Below, piece by piece: positions 14,912 to 22,964 of a stretch of DNA of 25,932 nt. Origin of the DNA: NORP240 sp942492445 (lineage in GTDB: Bacteria > Pseudomonadota > Gammaproteobacteria > Pseudomonadales > Pseudohongiellaceae); NCBI GenBank assembly GCA_942492445.1, contig CALOEW010000029.1:1-25932 (forward strand). Reading direction: 5' to 3'. The translations under genes and the position numbers were made by a program. The stretch's first letter is position 1; every line of letters starts with the position of its first letter. A model generated the notes under the pieces. That model ran no database searches. It was given only the letters and a program-made list of their open reading frames with translations, and was not told the DNA's origin.

Positions 14912-17077
14912 TCAGACCCTATCGAAGCGGTCAGCGTTCATGACCTTGGTCCATGCGGCAATAAAGTCCCTGACAAACTTCTCTTTATTGTCATCCTGGG
15001 CGTAGACTTCAGCGCAGGCGCGAAGAATCGAGTTGGAACCAAACACAAGATCCACTCGGGTCGCAGTCCACCGGGTTGCTCCTGTTCTGCGCTCCCGGAT
15101 TTCATACAGATCGTCGCCAACGGGCTCCCAGGAATAGGCCATGTCCGTCAGGTTGACAAAAAAATCGTTGCTCAGGACACCTTCCCGGTCCGTGAACACA
15201 CCGTGCCTGGTGCCACCGAAGTTAGTACCCAGGACGCGCATGCCCCCCACAAGCACCGTCATTTCGGGAGCGGTGAGGCCCATCAACTGCGTACGGTCAA
15301 GCATCAGCTCTTCAGCTCTCACTGAATAATCCTGCTTCAGCCAGTTCCGGTACCCGTCGTGAACAGGCTCCAGCGGCTCGAAGGATTCCACGTCTGTCTG
15401 TTCCTGAGCCGCATCACCGCGACCCGGGGCGAACGGTACTTCGACTTCGAAGCCTGCTGCTTTTGCAGCCTGCTCTACCCCGAGATTGCCGGCCAGGACA
15501 ATGACATCAGCCACGCTGGCACCAGTCTCCCCTGCAATGGCCTCCAGCACACCCAGCACCCTGGCGAGTCGCTCGGGTTCGTTACCCTCCCAGTTCTTCT
15601 GGGGGTCCAGCCGAATCCTGGCGCCATTGGCGCCACCGCGGCGGTCCGAGTGTCGGAAAGTACGCGCGCTGTCCCAGGCTGTTGCAACCATTTCACCGAC
15701 CGACAGTCCACTGGCGTCAATCCTGGCTTTGACCTCATTGCTGTCGTAACCGGTCGGTCCCACTGGCACGGGGTCCTGCCAGATCAGGTCCTCCTGAGGG
15801 ACTTCCGGGCCGAAATACCGGGCCTTGGGCCCCATATCCCTGTGTATCAGCTTGAACCAGGCCCGGGCGAATACCTTCGAGAAATAGTCAGGATCGTTGT
15901 AGAACCGGTCTGAAATCTTGCGGTATTCCGGGTCCATCTTCATGGCCATGTCGGCGTCAGTCATTATCGGGTTGTGGCGCCGCGACGGGTCCTCGACGTC
16001 AACTGGTTTGTCCTCTTCCCTGATAGCGACCGGTTCCCATTGCCAGGCCCCTGCAGGGCTCTTCTTGAGTTCCCAGTCATAATTCAGCAGCAGGTGGAAG
16101 TAACCGTTATCCCATCTTGTGGGATGGGTGGTCCAGGCACCTTCAAGTCCGCTGGAGACGGTGTCACGCCCGACACCGCGTTGAGTCCTGTTGATCCAGC
16201 CAAATCCCTGATTCTCCACCCCCGCGGCCTCAGGGTCAGGGCCCAGCAGTCCTGCGTCTCCATTGCCGTGGCATTTACCGACCGTGTGCCCACCGGCCGT
16301 CAAGGCAACGGTTTCCTCATCGTTCATGGCCATGCGCGCGAATGTAACCCGCACGTCGTGGGCTGTTTTCAAAGGATCCGGTTGCCCGTTCACCCCCTCG
16401 GGGTTGACATAAATCAGCCCCATCTGAACCGCCGCCAGGGGGTTTTCCAGTGTCTCGCGGTCGTCACCATCGTACCGGGTGGAGCCCAGCCATTCCCGTT
16501 CAGAGCCCCAGTAGGTATCTTTCTCCGGATGCCAGATATCTTCACGTCCAAAGGCAAAACCGAAAGTCTCCAGACCCATGGATTCGTAGGCAACATTGCC
16601 GGCCAGAAGGATAAGGTCTGCCCAACTGATCCTGTTGCCATACTTTTTCTTTATTGGCCACAGCAGTCGACGCGCCTTGTCCAGATTGACATTGTCCGGC
16701 CAGGAATTCAGCGGAGCAAACCGCTGGTTGCCCGTGCCGCCTCCACCCCGGCCATCAGCAATCCGGTAGGAACCGGCCGCGTGCCATGCCATTCGGATCA
16801 TCAGGCCACCGTAGTGGCCCCAGTCCGCCGGCCACCAATCCTGGCTGTCGGTCATGAGCGCGACCAGATCCTTCTTGAGTGCCTCCACGTCCAGTTTTTC
16901 CAGTTCTTCAGAGTAATCGAAGTCCTTCCCCATGGGATTGGTCTTGGTGTCGTGCTGGTGAAGAATGTCCAGGTTGAGCGCTTTTGGCCACCAGTCCTTA
17001 TTCGATTCCCCGGTGGTAGTGGCGCCACCGTGGACAACCGGACATTTACCGGCACTGCCGTGACTTTCTGAATTCAT
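14912..17077 (-). CDS. katG: Catalase-peroxidase
   Basis: A 721-aa haem catalase-peroxidase that removes hydrogen peroxide, full length for the family. The distal haem side is in RMAWHAAG (Arg95, Trp98, His99) and the proximal ligand is His264 in GGHTVGKCHG. The residues of the Met-Tyr-Trp cross-link that gives catalase activity are all present: Trp98, Tyr223 (GLIYVNPEG) and Met249 (ARMAMND). The second, haem-free domain (from about residue 420) is also complete and ends MNADRFDRV. No signal peptide is present, so it is cytosolic. AAGGAG sits eight bases before the ATG. An OxyR-like box lies about 120-135 nt upstream. The gene is monocistronic and followed by a strong hairpin. Confidence 0.98.
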   Translation of the reverse strand: MNSESHGSAGKCPVVHGGATTTGESNKDWWPKALNLDILHQHDTKTNPMGKDFDYSEELEKLDVEALKKDLVALMTDSQDWWPADWGHYGGLMIRMAWHAAGSYRIADGRGGGGTGNQRFAPLNSWPDNVNLDKARRLLWPIKKKYGNRISWADLILLAGNVAYESMGLETFGFAFGREDIWHPEKDTYWGSEREWLGSTRYDGDDRETLENPLAAVQMGLIYVNPEGVNGQPDPLKTAHDVRVTFARMAMNDEETVALTAGGHTVGKCHGNGDAGLLGPDPEAAGVENQGFGWINRTQRGVGRDTVSSGLEGAWTTHPTRWDNGYFHLLLNYDWELKKSPAGAWQWEPVAIREEDKPVDVEDPSRRHNPIMTDADMAMKMDPEYRKISDRFYNDPDYFSKVFARAWFKLIHRDMGPKARYFGPEVPQEDLIWQDPVPVGPTGYDSNEVKARIDASGLSVGEMVATAWDSARTFRHSDRRGGANGARIRLDPQKNWEGNEPERLARVLGVLEAIAGETGASVADVIVLAGNLGVEQAAKAAGFEVEVPFAPGRGDAAQEQTDVESFEPLEPVHDGYRNWLKQDYSVRAEELMLDRTQLMGLTAPEMTVLVGGMRVLGTNFGGTRHGVFTDREGVLSNDFFVNLTDMAYSWEPVGDDLYEIRERRTGATRWTATRVDLVFGSNSILRACAEVYAQDDNKEKFVRDFIAAWTKVMNADRFDRV

Positions 17078-17144
17078 TGAAAACTCCTTGAGTCTGTATA
17101 CTGGTTGAAATTACTGAAGTCGGGATTTTGAACTTGCTGGGCAC

Positions 17145-17175
17145 AGCATAAGGGCAGCAAAGGAAATCGGTCCAA
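17145..17175 (-). promoter_or_regulatory. Possible katG promoter
   Basis: On the minus strand TTGGAC (17175-17170) and TATGCT (17150-17145) are separated by 19 nt. The spacing is longer than ideal, as is common for activator-dependent promoters. The implied start would put the OxyR-like box near -65. This is an inference from sequence only. Confidence 0.3.
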
Positions 17176-17196
17176 CAAATAATTTCGGTTCACTCG

Positions 17197-17211
17197 ATCG
17201 ATATATTCGAT
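17197..17211 (-). promoter_or_regulatory. OxyR/LysR-type box upstream of katG
   Basis: ATCGATATATTCGAT is a 15-bp dyad with ATCGA/TCGAT arms and the T-N11-A pattern of LysR-type sites. It agrees with the published OxyR module (ATAG-N-T-NNN-A-N-CTAT) at seven of ten specified positions by my count. A second module at the expected 22-nt distance is weak or absent. No oxyR gene lies in the window. Confidence 0.35.
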
Positions 17212-17491
17212 AGTTGCTCATTCCAAAACACACGGTCCGGAAACAGCCAGTCTTTTATAGTGTTCGGATTTGGTTTGTCGGGCTGCCGGCCGGAGTGCCC
17301 GTCTGACAACACATCCTCGCTGGCACCTTGGCTCCAGCGGATACGGCAACGGGAATTTTACCCTGCAGGCTGCCTCGCGGGCTTGTCCGACGGGGAGTTG
17401 TCGGTCGCCATGACCCCGCGATTCCCTCCGTCAGCGGGAGCCCCTCTACCTGGCCGTTTTGATGGCAATGCTGGATCCACAGGAGGAGATG

Positions 17492-17611
17492 ATGACATAC
17501 CAGGACCCCGCAAGCCCTCCCTGCCCCTCCGCTCCATCGAGGCTCGCTGTACTGGCGTCATTGTTTCAAGTAGCCGCCACTTTATCAGCCTTTTACCCAG
17601 TTACCGGCTGA
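17492..17611 (+). CDS. Candidate small single-pass membrane peptide
   Basis: A 39-codon frame starting at the second of two adjacent ATGs, with a perfect AGGAGG five bases upstream. It encodes a Pro/Ser-rich N-terminus followed by a hydrophobic stretch (LAVLASLFQVAATLSAFYPV) that could span the membrane, and ends at TGA 17609. The frame is also open upstream to 17414, so other starts exist. It lies in the roughly 600-nt spacer upstream of katG. I know no homologue, and it may be chance. Confidence 0.25.
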   Translation: MTYQDPASPPCPSAPSRLAVLASLFQVAATLSAFYPVTG

Positions 17612-17654
17612 CATCCGGCGCGGGCCAACCCAGTGTCGACACGCGCCGGAAATT

Positions 17655-17676
17655 GCCAGGGAAACTCTGATCAAAT
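17655..17676 (+). repeat. Dispersed CTCTGATCAA element, copy D
   Basis: CCAGG followed by GAAACTCTGATCAAAT, three differences from copy C over 22 bases. It ends three bases before the stop codon of the minus-strand propeller gene. Confidence 0.55.
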
Positions 17677-17678
17677 CC

Positions 17679-19851
17679 CTAGTGCGCCAGAGGATCCGGC
17701 CTGATCTGAAACTTCACCAGGCTTCCCTTGGCCCCCTTCCCTCCTTCGCTGTGCCAGACTGCGTTGGTGCCGTAGTCGGCCCAGACACCGCGCCCTTTCC
17801 AGCCGGCGTTGGGATCGTCGATGCGCCCGTCCATACCCCGAGAATAAAAACCCAGCGGATAGGGGACTCGCAGTACCACAAACTCGTTCTGCTCCGGCAG
17901 GAATGCCAGAAGAGAATCCGACGTACTGCCCGTAGCGATGGGGACATTATTGCCCAGCCCCAGGGTGTTGTGCTGATCCACCCAGTTGTAATAGTGGAAA
18001 TCGGCACTGCCGTCGGACTCGACGCCTTTCATCTGCGGCCCCGGGGTGGCGTGCAGTGTCCAGCCCGCGGCACAGTGCTGCCCGGTTGCGGTGGGGCCGT
18101 TCAGTATCTCGCATTTGCTGCGGTCGAAGCTGGCCAGATGGCCGCTGCCGGACAGGGCGGTCCACACAATCCCGTCCGTGGTTATGTCGATCCCCCGAGG
18201 GGAAAAGCCTTCGATTTCCGCCTCGGGATTCTGAAAGGGAGGCTGATAGTATTCGGCGATACAGGTTCGAGGCGGGTTGTCGCCAAGATCGAGGCGTACA
18301 ATCTGGCCGGGTACACCGCCAGCGGCGGCCCACACCACGTTAGTCTCGGTAGGGTCCGGTACAATCCCGTACCAGCCAGCTCCCATTTCCTTGTCCTTGC
18401 CTGGATCGAGCTCACCATTGCGGGGAACCCAATCGGTAATCTGCCCGTCACCGTTGATGTCGACGATCATGGGACACCAGCCCTGGGCTGCCCGCGCATC
18501 GCCGGTGCGTTCGTACACGTCGACGTCAAGCCAGCCGACAACCGGGCCAACGGAGCTGAAATACAGGCGTTCACTGTCTTCGAAGCCGAACTGAAGGTGG
18601 TGGGTATTGAAACAGGTGTCGATCAATTCCACCTCTTCGGTGTCGGGATCGTAATAGGCAGCGTGTCGTGCCGCCTGATTAAGAGGATAATGCCGGGCGT
18701 AGGGATTGCTGGACCCCTCCCTACACCAGTCGGGATTTCCCGTGCCACGGATCTGGTGAGTCATCCAGACTCTGCCCTTCCCGTCCATCATCGGATTATG
18801 CGGATTGCCCGGGTTGTTCCAGATCAGTTCGTCTCCCCAGTAGATGGAAGGCTCAAGATTCCGCAGATCGATATAGGAGCGGAAATCCCCTTCGCCCGGA
18901 ACATCCCTCACCGGCAGCGTAATTTCCCGGGCCTCGTTGGTCTGCGGGTCGACCCAGACCAGCTTGTCATTGGCGGAAATCCACACCGTAGACCGGGCCG
19001 AAGGCGTTTACTACGGGGTTACGTTTGTCGGTGGCGATTTCGTCATGAACATAGCCCACCTCGTTGCCCCAGTCCCACAGGGTCAGGACCACGTTACGTT
19101 CCTGCCCCTGGGGCCGCGGCGGCATTGGCGGAACTTCTCCGGCCATGATGCGGTCGGTCCAGTCGGCGTAGTGTTGAATGACGTGTTCCTTGCCGAACAT
19201 GCCCAGAGTGGCGCTCATCAGCCCGCCCCGTTGCCCGGCCTGAGTGCGATGTTCCCAGGCTGCTGCTGTGGTCTCGTACTGCTCGAGATCGAGCACTTCC
19301 CGGGTCGCCTTGTTGCCCAACTGATGGCAGAGCTGACAGCCCTGCTTCAGACCATCCACCCAGTTCGCCTGGGTCCCCATGTAGGGTGAAATGCCATTGC
19401 CGGTTTCACCGGTGCCGGGAAACTCGTCGGCCGGCGGCACCTCGATCAGTGAATACCAGTAATTGGCCGGGTAGACCTGGGCCGCCTCCCTGGGATCTGC
19501 GGCCTGAACCGCCTGGAGATCGAGCTGGGAACCCGGGCTTGCGGCTACCGGCACGGAATCCCTGAGTCCATAACCTCGCACCCAGACATAGTATTCTGCA
19601 TCCGGGAGATCCGGGAGCACGTAGCGACCTTGGTCATCGGTAACCACGATCTTGCGAAACAAAGTGTCCAACTCATCGGTTTCGGCGATTACCCATACTC
19701 CGGCTTCGGGACCATTCGTTCCACTTACGATGCCCCCGATATCATCGCTGTCGATAGTCACCTGTGCGGTTACCGCGGCTCCGGGATGCAGCAGGAGGCC
19801 TGAGATGACTAACGCCACAGGCAGGTATCCAAGTTGTTGAATTATTTTCAT
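17679..19851 (-). CDS. Secreted CxxCH plus beta-propeller protein, frameshifted
   Basis: A periplasmic or secreted multidomain protein of about 724 aa when repaired. The first frame (19851-18967) has a signal peptide (cleavage near VTAQ, residue 30), a carboxypeptidase-regulatory-like beta-sandwich (about 35-115: GIVSGTNGPEAGVWVIAET ... YVLPDLPDAEYYVWVRGYG), then GCQLCHQLG, a CxxCH haem c motif (Cys172, Cys175, His176), and ends NAFGPVYGVDFRQ. The second frame (from 18986) resumes VWISANDKLVWVDPQTN and forms a repeated-strand propeller (MDGKGRVWMTHQI, DTCFNTHHLQFG, DGIVWTALSGSGHLASFD). Homologues I recall run straight through this junction (NANGxVYG...LDPxT), so the break at 18981-18990 (one extra or two missing bases in GGTGTGG) looks artificial or mutational. 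The role is unknown, and a redox or substrate-binding function is inferred. It is divergent from a PQQ dehydrogenase. Confidence 0.82.
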
Positions 19852-20409
19852 TGTTTCCCCCGTTATTGAATGGAGACTGGTGCCGGGAATCCTCTGATTG
19901 ATCAGGGGTTGCCTGGAATCGGGCGTGGACCATCCGCCCAGTTACCCGCAGCACGATGGTAACTGCTCTGAAGTCCGGTGAAAATCGCGGGCACAGACAT
20001 TACTTGCGCCTAAGCTGACCTAAGGAAAGCTGTCATGTACCGAAACGGAAACGGTATCGCCGAATACCGGTCTTGTCCAGCGATTAGCGATGAACCGCCG
20101 TCAGCCCCAGCGGCGCGGTCTCCTGACACCTGGTGCAGCCCCCGCACCGGCTTTCGGACAGCCGGGATGTGACAACTCTGGCCGGGCGCATTGGAAACAA
20201 TGCCTGGACAATTTCCCGAAGCGGCGATACCTTTATTTCAATGTTGCGTTCCTGCTTGTCGGCCGGGACGGGTGGTTTGCCTGTGCCCGGGTCCGCAGGT
20301 TGTTGCAGTCAGAACGGAAATATGTTTGATTGTGCCCTGCCGACCAGGCGGCGCGGTCTGATCTGGCTGGTACGCAGGGTTTTATGACATCGTATTAGGA
20401 GATTCGTAG
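19852..20409. other. Divergent spacer between the CxxCH-propeller and PQQ genes
   Basis: About 560 nt expected to carry both promoters. It contains copy E of the dispersed element next to the propeller start. A 46-codon plus-strand frame from ATG 20035, preceded by AAGGAAAG, has no recognisable features and is probably chance. No riboswitch or RNA gene was recognised. Confidence 0.4.
19891..19917 (-). repeat. Dispersed CTCTGATCAA element, copy E (palindromic)
   Basis: On the minus strand it reads CCAGGCAACCCCTGATCAAT, three differences from copy C over 22 bases. It continues into CAGAGG, making a near-perfect palindrome (CCTCTGAT TG ATCAGGGG on the plus strand, 19891-19908). It lies 40-65 nt upstream of the propeller gene start, in its likely leader or promoter. 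Confidence 0.55.
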
Positions 20410-22350
20410 ATGACAACAACAAAAAAATTGATTTCGTCGTTGACTGTGGCTGTCGGTGCACTCGGCTGTGCTCCCCTCGCCCTCGGCCAGTCAGAGACCA
20501 GTATATACGAGGGGGATTGGCCGGCCTACCATGGCAGCGAATTCTCCCAGCGCTATTCACCCCTGGACCAGATCAATGCGGAGAACGTCGGGTCCCTGGA
20601 GCTGGCGTGGAGCTTTTCAACCCAAAGCTTCGGCCCCACGACCGACTACGTTAACCCGTCTACGCCCCTTGAGGTGGACGGCGTACTGTACGCGGACATA
20701 GGCACCACCCGCAACGTGGTGGCCCTGGATGCCACAAGCGGCCAGGTACTATGGCTGTGGCGGCCCCGGGAAGGTGATCGCTTCGACCATGCGCCGCGCA
20801 AGGGAGCCGGTCGCGGGGTCGCTTTCTGGCGCGATGGTGACTCGGCCAGAGTCATTGACGTCACTCCCGGCTACCACCTGGTTTCACTGGACGCGGAAAC
20901 CGGCATCCCCGATCCTGACTTTGGCGACAACGGCATCGTGGATCTGATGATCGGCCTGCGCAACGCCGACGACCCCAGGTATCCCAATACCGATATCGGC
21001 ATTTCCGCGCCACCGCTGGTCATGAATGACGTCATCGTTGTCGGGGCAGCGCATTCGACGGGCGGGCGGCCACGTTCCAAGTCAAATGTCAAAGGCGATG
21101 TACGCGGTTTCGACGTGCACACCGGCGAACTGCTGTGGACTTTCCACACCATCCCCGAGCGCGGTGAAATCGGTTACGAAACCTGGCTCGACGAGGGCGT
21201 GGAATTCACCGGCAACTCCGGCGTGTGGGCGCCTATTTCCGGCGACCCGGAGCTGGGCCTGGTGTACCTGCCGGTTGAAGACCCCACTGGCGATTACTAC
21301 GGCGGCGACAGGCCGGGCGCCAACCTGTTCTCCAGCGGCCTGGTCGCAGTGGATGTCAAGACCGGTGAGCGCCGCTGGCACTACCAGTTCATTCATCACG
21401 ACATCTGGGACTGGGATGTTCCCGCTGCCCCGGTACTGGTGGATCTTCCCAATGGCCGCAATGTGGTGATGTCGGTGACCAAACAGGCATTCGTCTATGC
21501 CTTCGACCGGTTGTCCGGGGAGCCTATTTGGCCAATCGTTGAACGGCCGGTGCCGGCGGGAGACGTACCCGGCGAGTGGTATTCACCCACCCAGCCCTTC
21601 CCCACACGGCCGGCACCCTTCGATCGACAGGGTTTCACCGAAGCGGATCTGATTGATTTCACACCTGAAGTCCGGGCGCTGGCACTGGAAGCAGTAGAAG
21701 GCTTCCGGCTCAGCCCCAGTCTCTTCTCGCCACCGTCCCTGGCCGATGCTGCCGACGGCACTCAGGGCCTCCTCAGCCTGCCGTCCTCCACCGGCGGGGC
21801 CAACTGGGAGGGTTCCGCAATCGATCCTGAAACCGGCATCCTGTACGTCCCGTCGAGGACCCAACTGGGGTTGCTTTCCCTGGCGAAAAACCCCGAGTCA
21901 GACATCGATTTCAGCCAGTCATACGGAGTCCGTATTCCCAGGGTTCAGGGGCTGGATATTGTCAAACCACCCTATGGCCGCATCACCGCCATTGACATGA
22001 ACTCCGGCGACCACCTCTGGATGATTGCCAATGCCGACACCCCGGAACGGATCAAGAATCATCCGCTGCTGGAGGATGTCGATCTGCCGAGAACCGGGAT
22101 TCCGACCCGCGCGGGCGTCCTGCTCACCAAGTCCCTGCTGTTTGTGGCCGAGGGTACCGGTGGTCCAGGTGCCAGCCCGATATTCCGGGCTGTCAACAAG
22201 CAGACCGGTGAGATCATTTCGGAGATGGAGCTGCCGGACAACCAGACCGGGCTGCCCTTCACCTATGAGCACGACGGTAAGCAATACCTGGCCATGTTTG
22301 TCGGTGGCGGCGGCAACCCCGCCCAATTGGTGGCGTACGCGCTGCCCTAG
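20410..22350 (+). CDS. PQQ-dependent membrane/periplasmic dehydrogenase
   Basis: A 646-aa quinoprotein of the eight-bladed PQQ dehydrogenase family. A signal peptide (cleavage near LALG-QSE, residue 26) places it in the periplasm. The mature start DWPAYHGSEFSQRYSPLDQINAENV is characteristic. Propeller blades recur as VVALDATSGQVLWLWRP, VRGFDVHTGELLWTFHT and LVAVDVKTGERRWHYQ. FIHHDIWDWDVPAAPVL carries the Asp-Trp-Asp region of the active site. The ending, LPFTYEHDGKQYLAMFVGGGG, matches glucose/quinate-type and pyrroloquinoline alcohol dehydrogenases that lack a fused cytochrome domain. The substrate is therefore an alcohol, sugar or quinate-like compound, not determinable here. Electrons would go to quinone or a cytochrome c, and the neighbouring CxxCH protein is a candidate partner by position only. 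AGGAG lies nine bases before the ATG. No pqq biosynthesis genes are in the window. Confidence 0.92.
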   Translation: MTTTKKLISSLTVAVGALGCAPLALGQSETSIYEGDWPAYHGSEFSQRYSPLDQINAENVGSLELAWSFSTQSFGPTTDYVNPSTPLEVDGVLYADIGTTRNVVALDATSGQVLWLWRPREGDRFDHAPRKGAGRGVAFWRDGDSARVIDVTPGYHLVSLDAETGIPDPDFGDNGIVDLMIGLRNADDPRYPNTDIGISAPPLVMNDVIVVGAAHSTGGRPRSKSNVKGDVRGFDVHTGELLWTFHTIPERGEIGYETWLDEGVEFTGNSGVWAPISGDPELGLVYLPVEDPTGDYYGGDRPGANLFSSGLVAVDVKTGERRWHYQFIHHDIWDWDVPAAPVLVDLPNGRNVVMSVTKQAFVYAFDRLSGEPIWPIVERPVPAGDVPGEWYSPTQPFPTRPAPFDRQGFTEADLIDFTPEVRALALEAVEGFRLSPSLFSPPSLADAADGTQGLLSLPSSTGGANWEGSAIDPETGILYVPSRTQLGLLSLAKNPESDIDFSQSYGVRIPRVQGLDIVKPPYGRITAIDMNSGDHLWMIANADTPERIKNHPLLEDVDLPRTGIPTRAGVLLTKSLLFVAEGTGGPGASPIFRAVNKQTGEIISEMELPDNQTGLPFTYEHDGKQYLAMFVGGGGNPAQLVAYALP

Positions 22351-22371
22351 CCGGCTGCACTCTGACCGCAA

Positions 22372-22404
22372 TGCCTGGCCGGGTGATCCCCACCCGGTCA
22401 GGCA
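22372..22404 (+). terminator. Hairpin after the PQQ dehydrogenase
   Basis: A 13-bp stem (TGCCTGGCCGGGT / ACCCGGTCAGGCA, one G-U pair) with a seven-base loop begins 22 nt after the stop codon. No T-run follows, so it is a terminator-like or 3'-protecting hairpin. Confidence 0.5.
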
Positions 22405-22680
22405 CCGGCGTTCGGGTTGGTGCTGAACGGGCTGACCAGAACAATTGTCTGGAAGGCCGTTGCAAAAGCGGTACAGTTTTCAGCGCTCGGTCAGCAGCTT
22501 ATCGGTACTGTTCAGTTTTTCCCGTCAAATGGTCCTGATTCACCGTCCCTGCCCTGTCTGCTCCGGGTGTTATTTATCAGCCCGTTAAGCAGAGAATCAC
22601 GGACTGAGCCTCCCCATTTTCCAGTCTTTGTACCACCCGCTGCTCCACGGATTTTCCCAGCCAGGTATTGAGACATACCC

Positions 22681-22782
22681 GGGTGCTCGCTGAATCTTCA
22701 ATCCCTTAACCAACCCCATCCCGGTGCTCGCTGAATTTCCGACCCGTTATTCATCCCTGTTCCGGTACTCACTGAATCCTTC
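22681..22782 (+). repeat. 41-bp imperfect tandem repeat, about 2.5 copies
   Basis: Three units begin GGTGCTCGCTGAAT (22682), GGTGCTCGCTGAAT (22723) and GGTACTCACTGAAT (22764), exactly 41 nt apart. Between them the units share CCC, TTA, CA and CCC positions but have diverged. The third copy is partial. The array is non-coding, and its function is unknown. Confidence 0.8.
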
Positions 22783-22964
22783 AGTTGCAGAGACTGTCGC
22801 CGGTAGAGGATTTCGGCGAATTCTTCGCCGGTTCCCCCTAAGTTGCTGCTTCCAGCCAGTCATTGCGGTTGTTTCTTTGCCGTGGTCCGACAGTGGCGAG
22901 CGACGGGATTTCAGTGTATCTTCTGCACCCTGTTGACAGGTTAACCAGGTTAAAAGGGATCAGC

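Larger units (their letters stand above)
17078..17678. other. Spacer between katG and the propeller gene
   Basis: About 600 nt that hold the katG promoter region, the OxyR-like box, one candidate small ORF and copy D of the dispersed element. A 136-codon plus-strand frame (17260-17670) crosses it but shows no domain or ribosome site. No RNA gene was recognised. Confidence 0.4.
22351..22964. other. Spacer between the PQQ dehydrogenase and the MDR oxidoreductase
   Basis: About 610 nt with several structured pieces: the 3' hairpin, a near-palindrome at 22436-22452 (CCAGAACAATTGTCTGG), a 41-bp imperfect tandem repeat, and a seven-bp-arm hairpin at 22814-22830 (CGGCGAA ttc TTCGCCG). TTGACA at 22933-22938 lies 26 nt upstream of the next start but has no good -10 box. 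No gene was recognised. Confidence 0.4.

Noticed and set aside
14207..15325. A 372-codon plus-strand frame across the ThuA and katG 3' regions
   Set aside because: It overlaps two genes on the opposite strand and encodes no recognisable protein.
15974..17071. A 365-codon plus-strand frame opposite katG
   Set aside because: It is a shadow of a confidently identified catalase-peroxidase.
17260..17670. A 136-codon frame in the spacer upstream of katG
   Set aside because: Low-complexity Arg/Pro/Ser composition, no ribosome site, no domain.
17682..19148. A 488-codon plus-strand open frame opposite the CxxCH-propeller gene
   Set aside because: It is antisense to a gene with clear domains, has no signal or motif of its own and no ribosome site. 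GC-rich codon usage commonly leaves long antisense frames open.
22681..22782. Possible degenerate CRISPR remnant
   Set aside because: The units abut at a constant 41 nt and the 'spacer' parts are themselves related, so it is an old tandem duplication. No cas genes are nearby.
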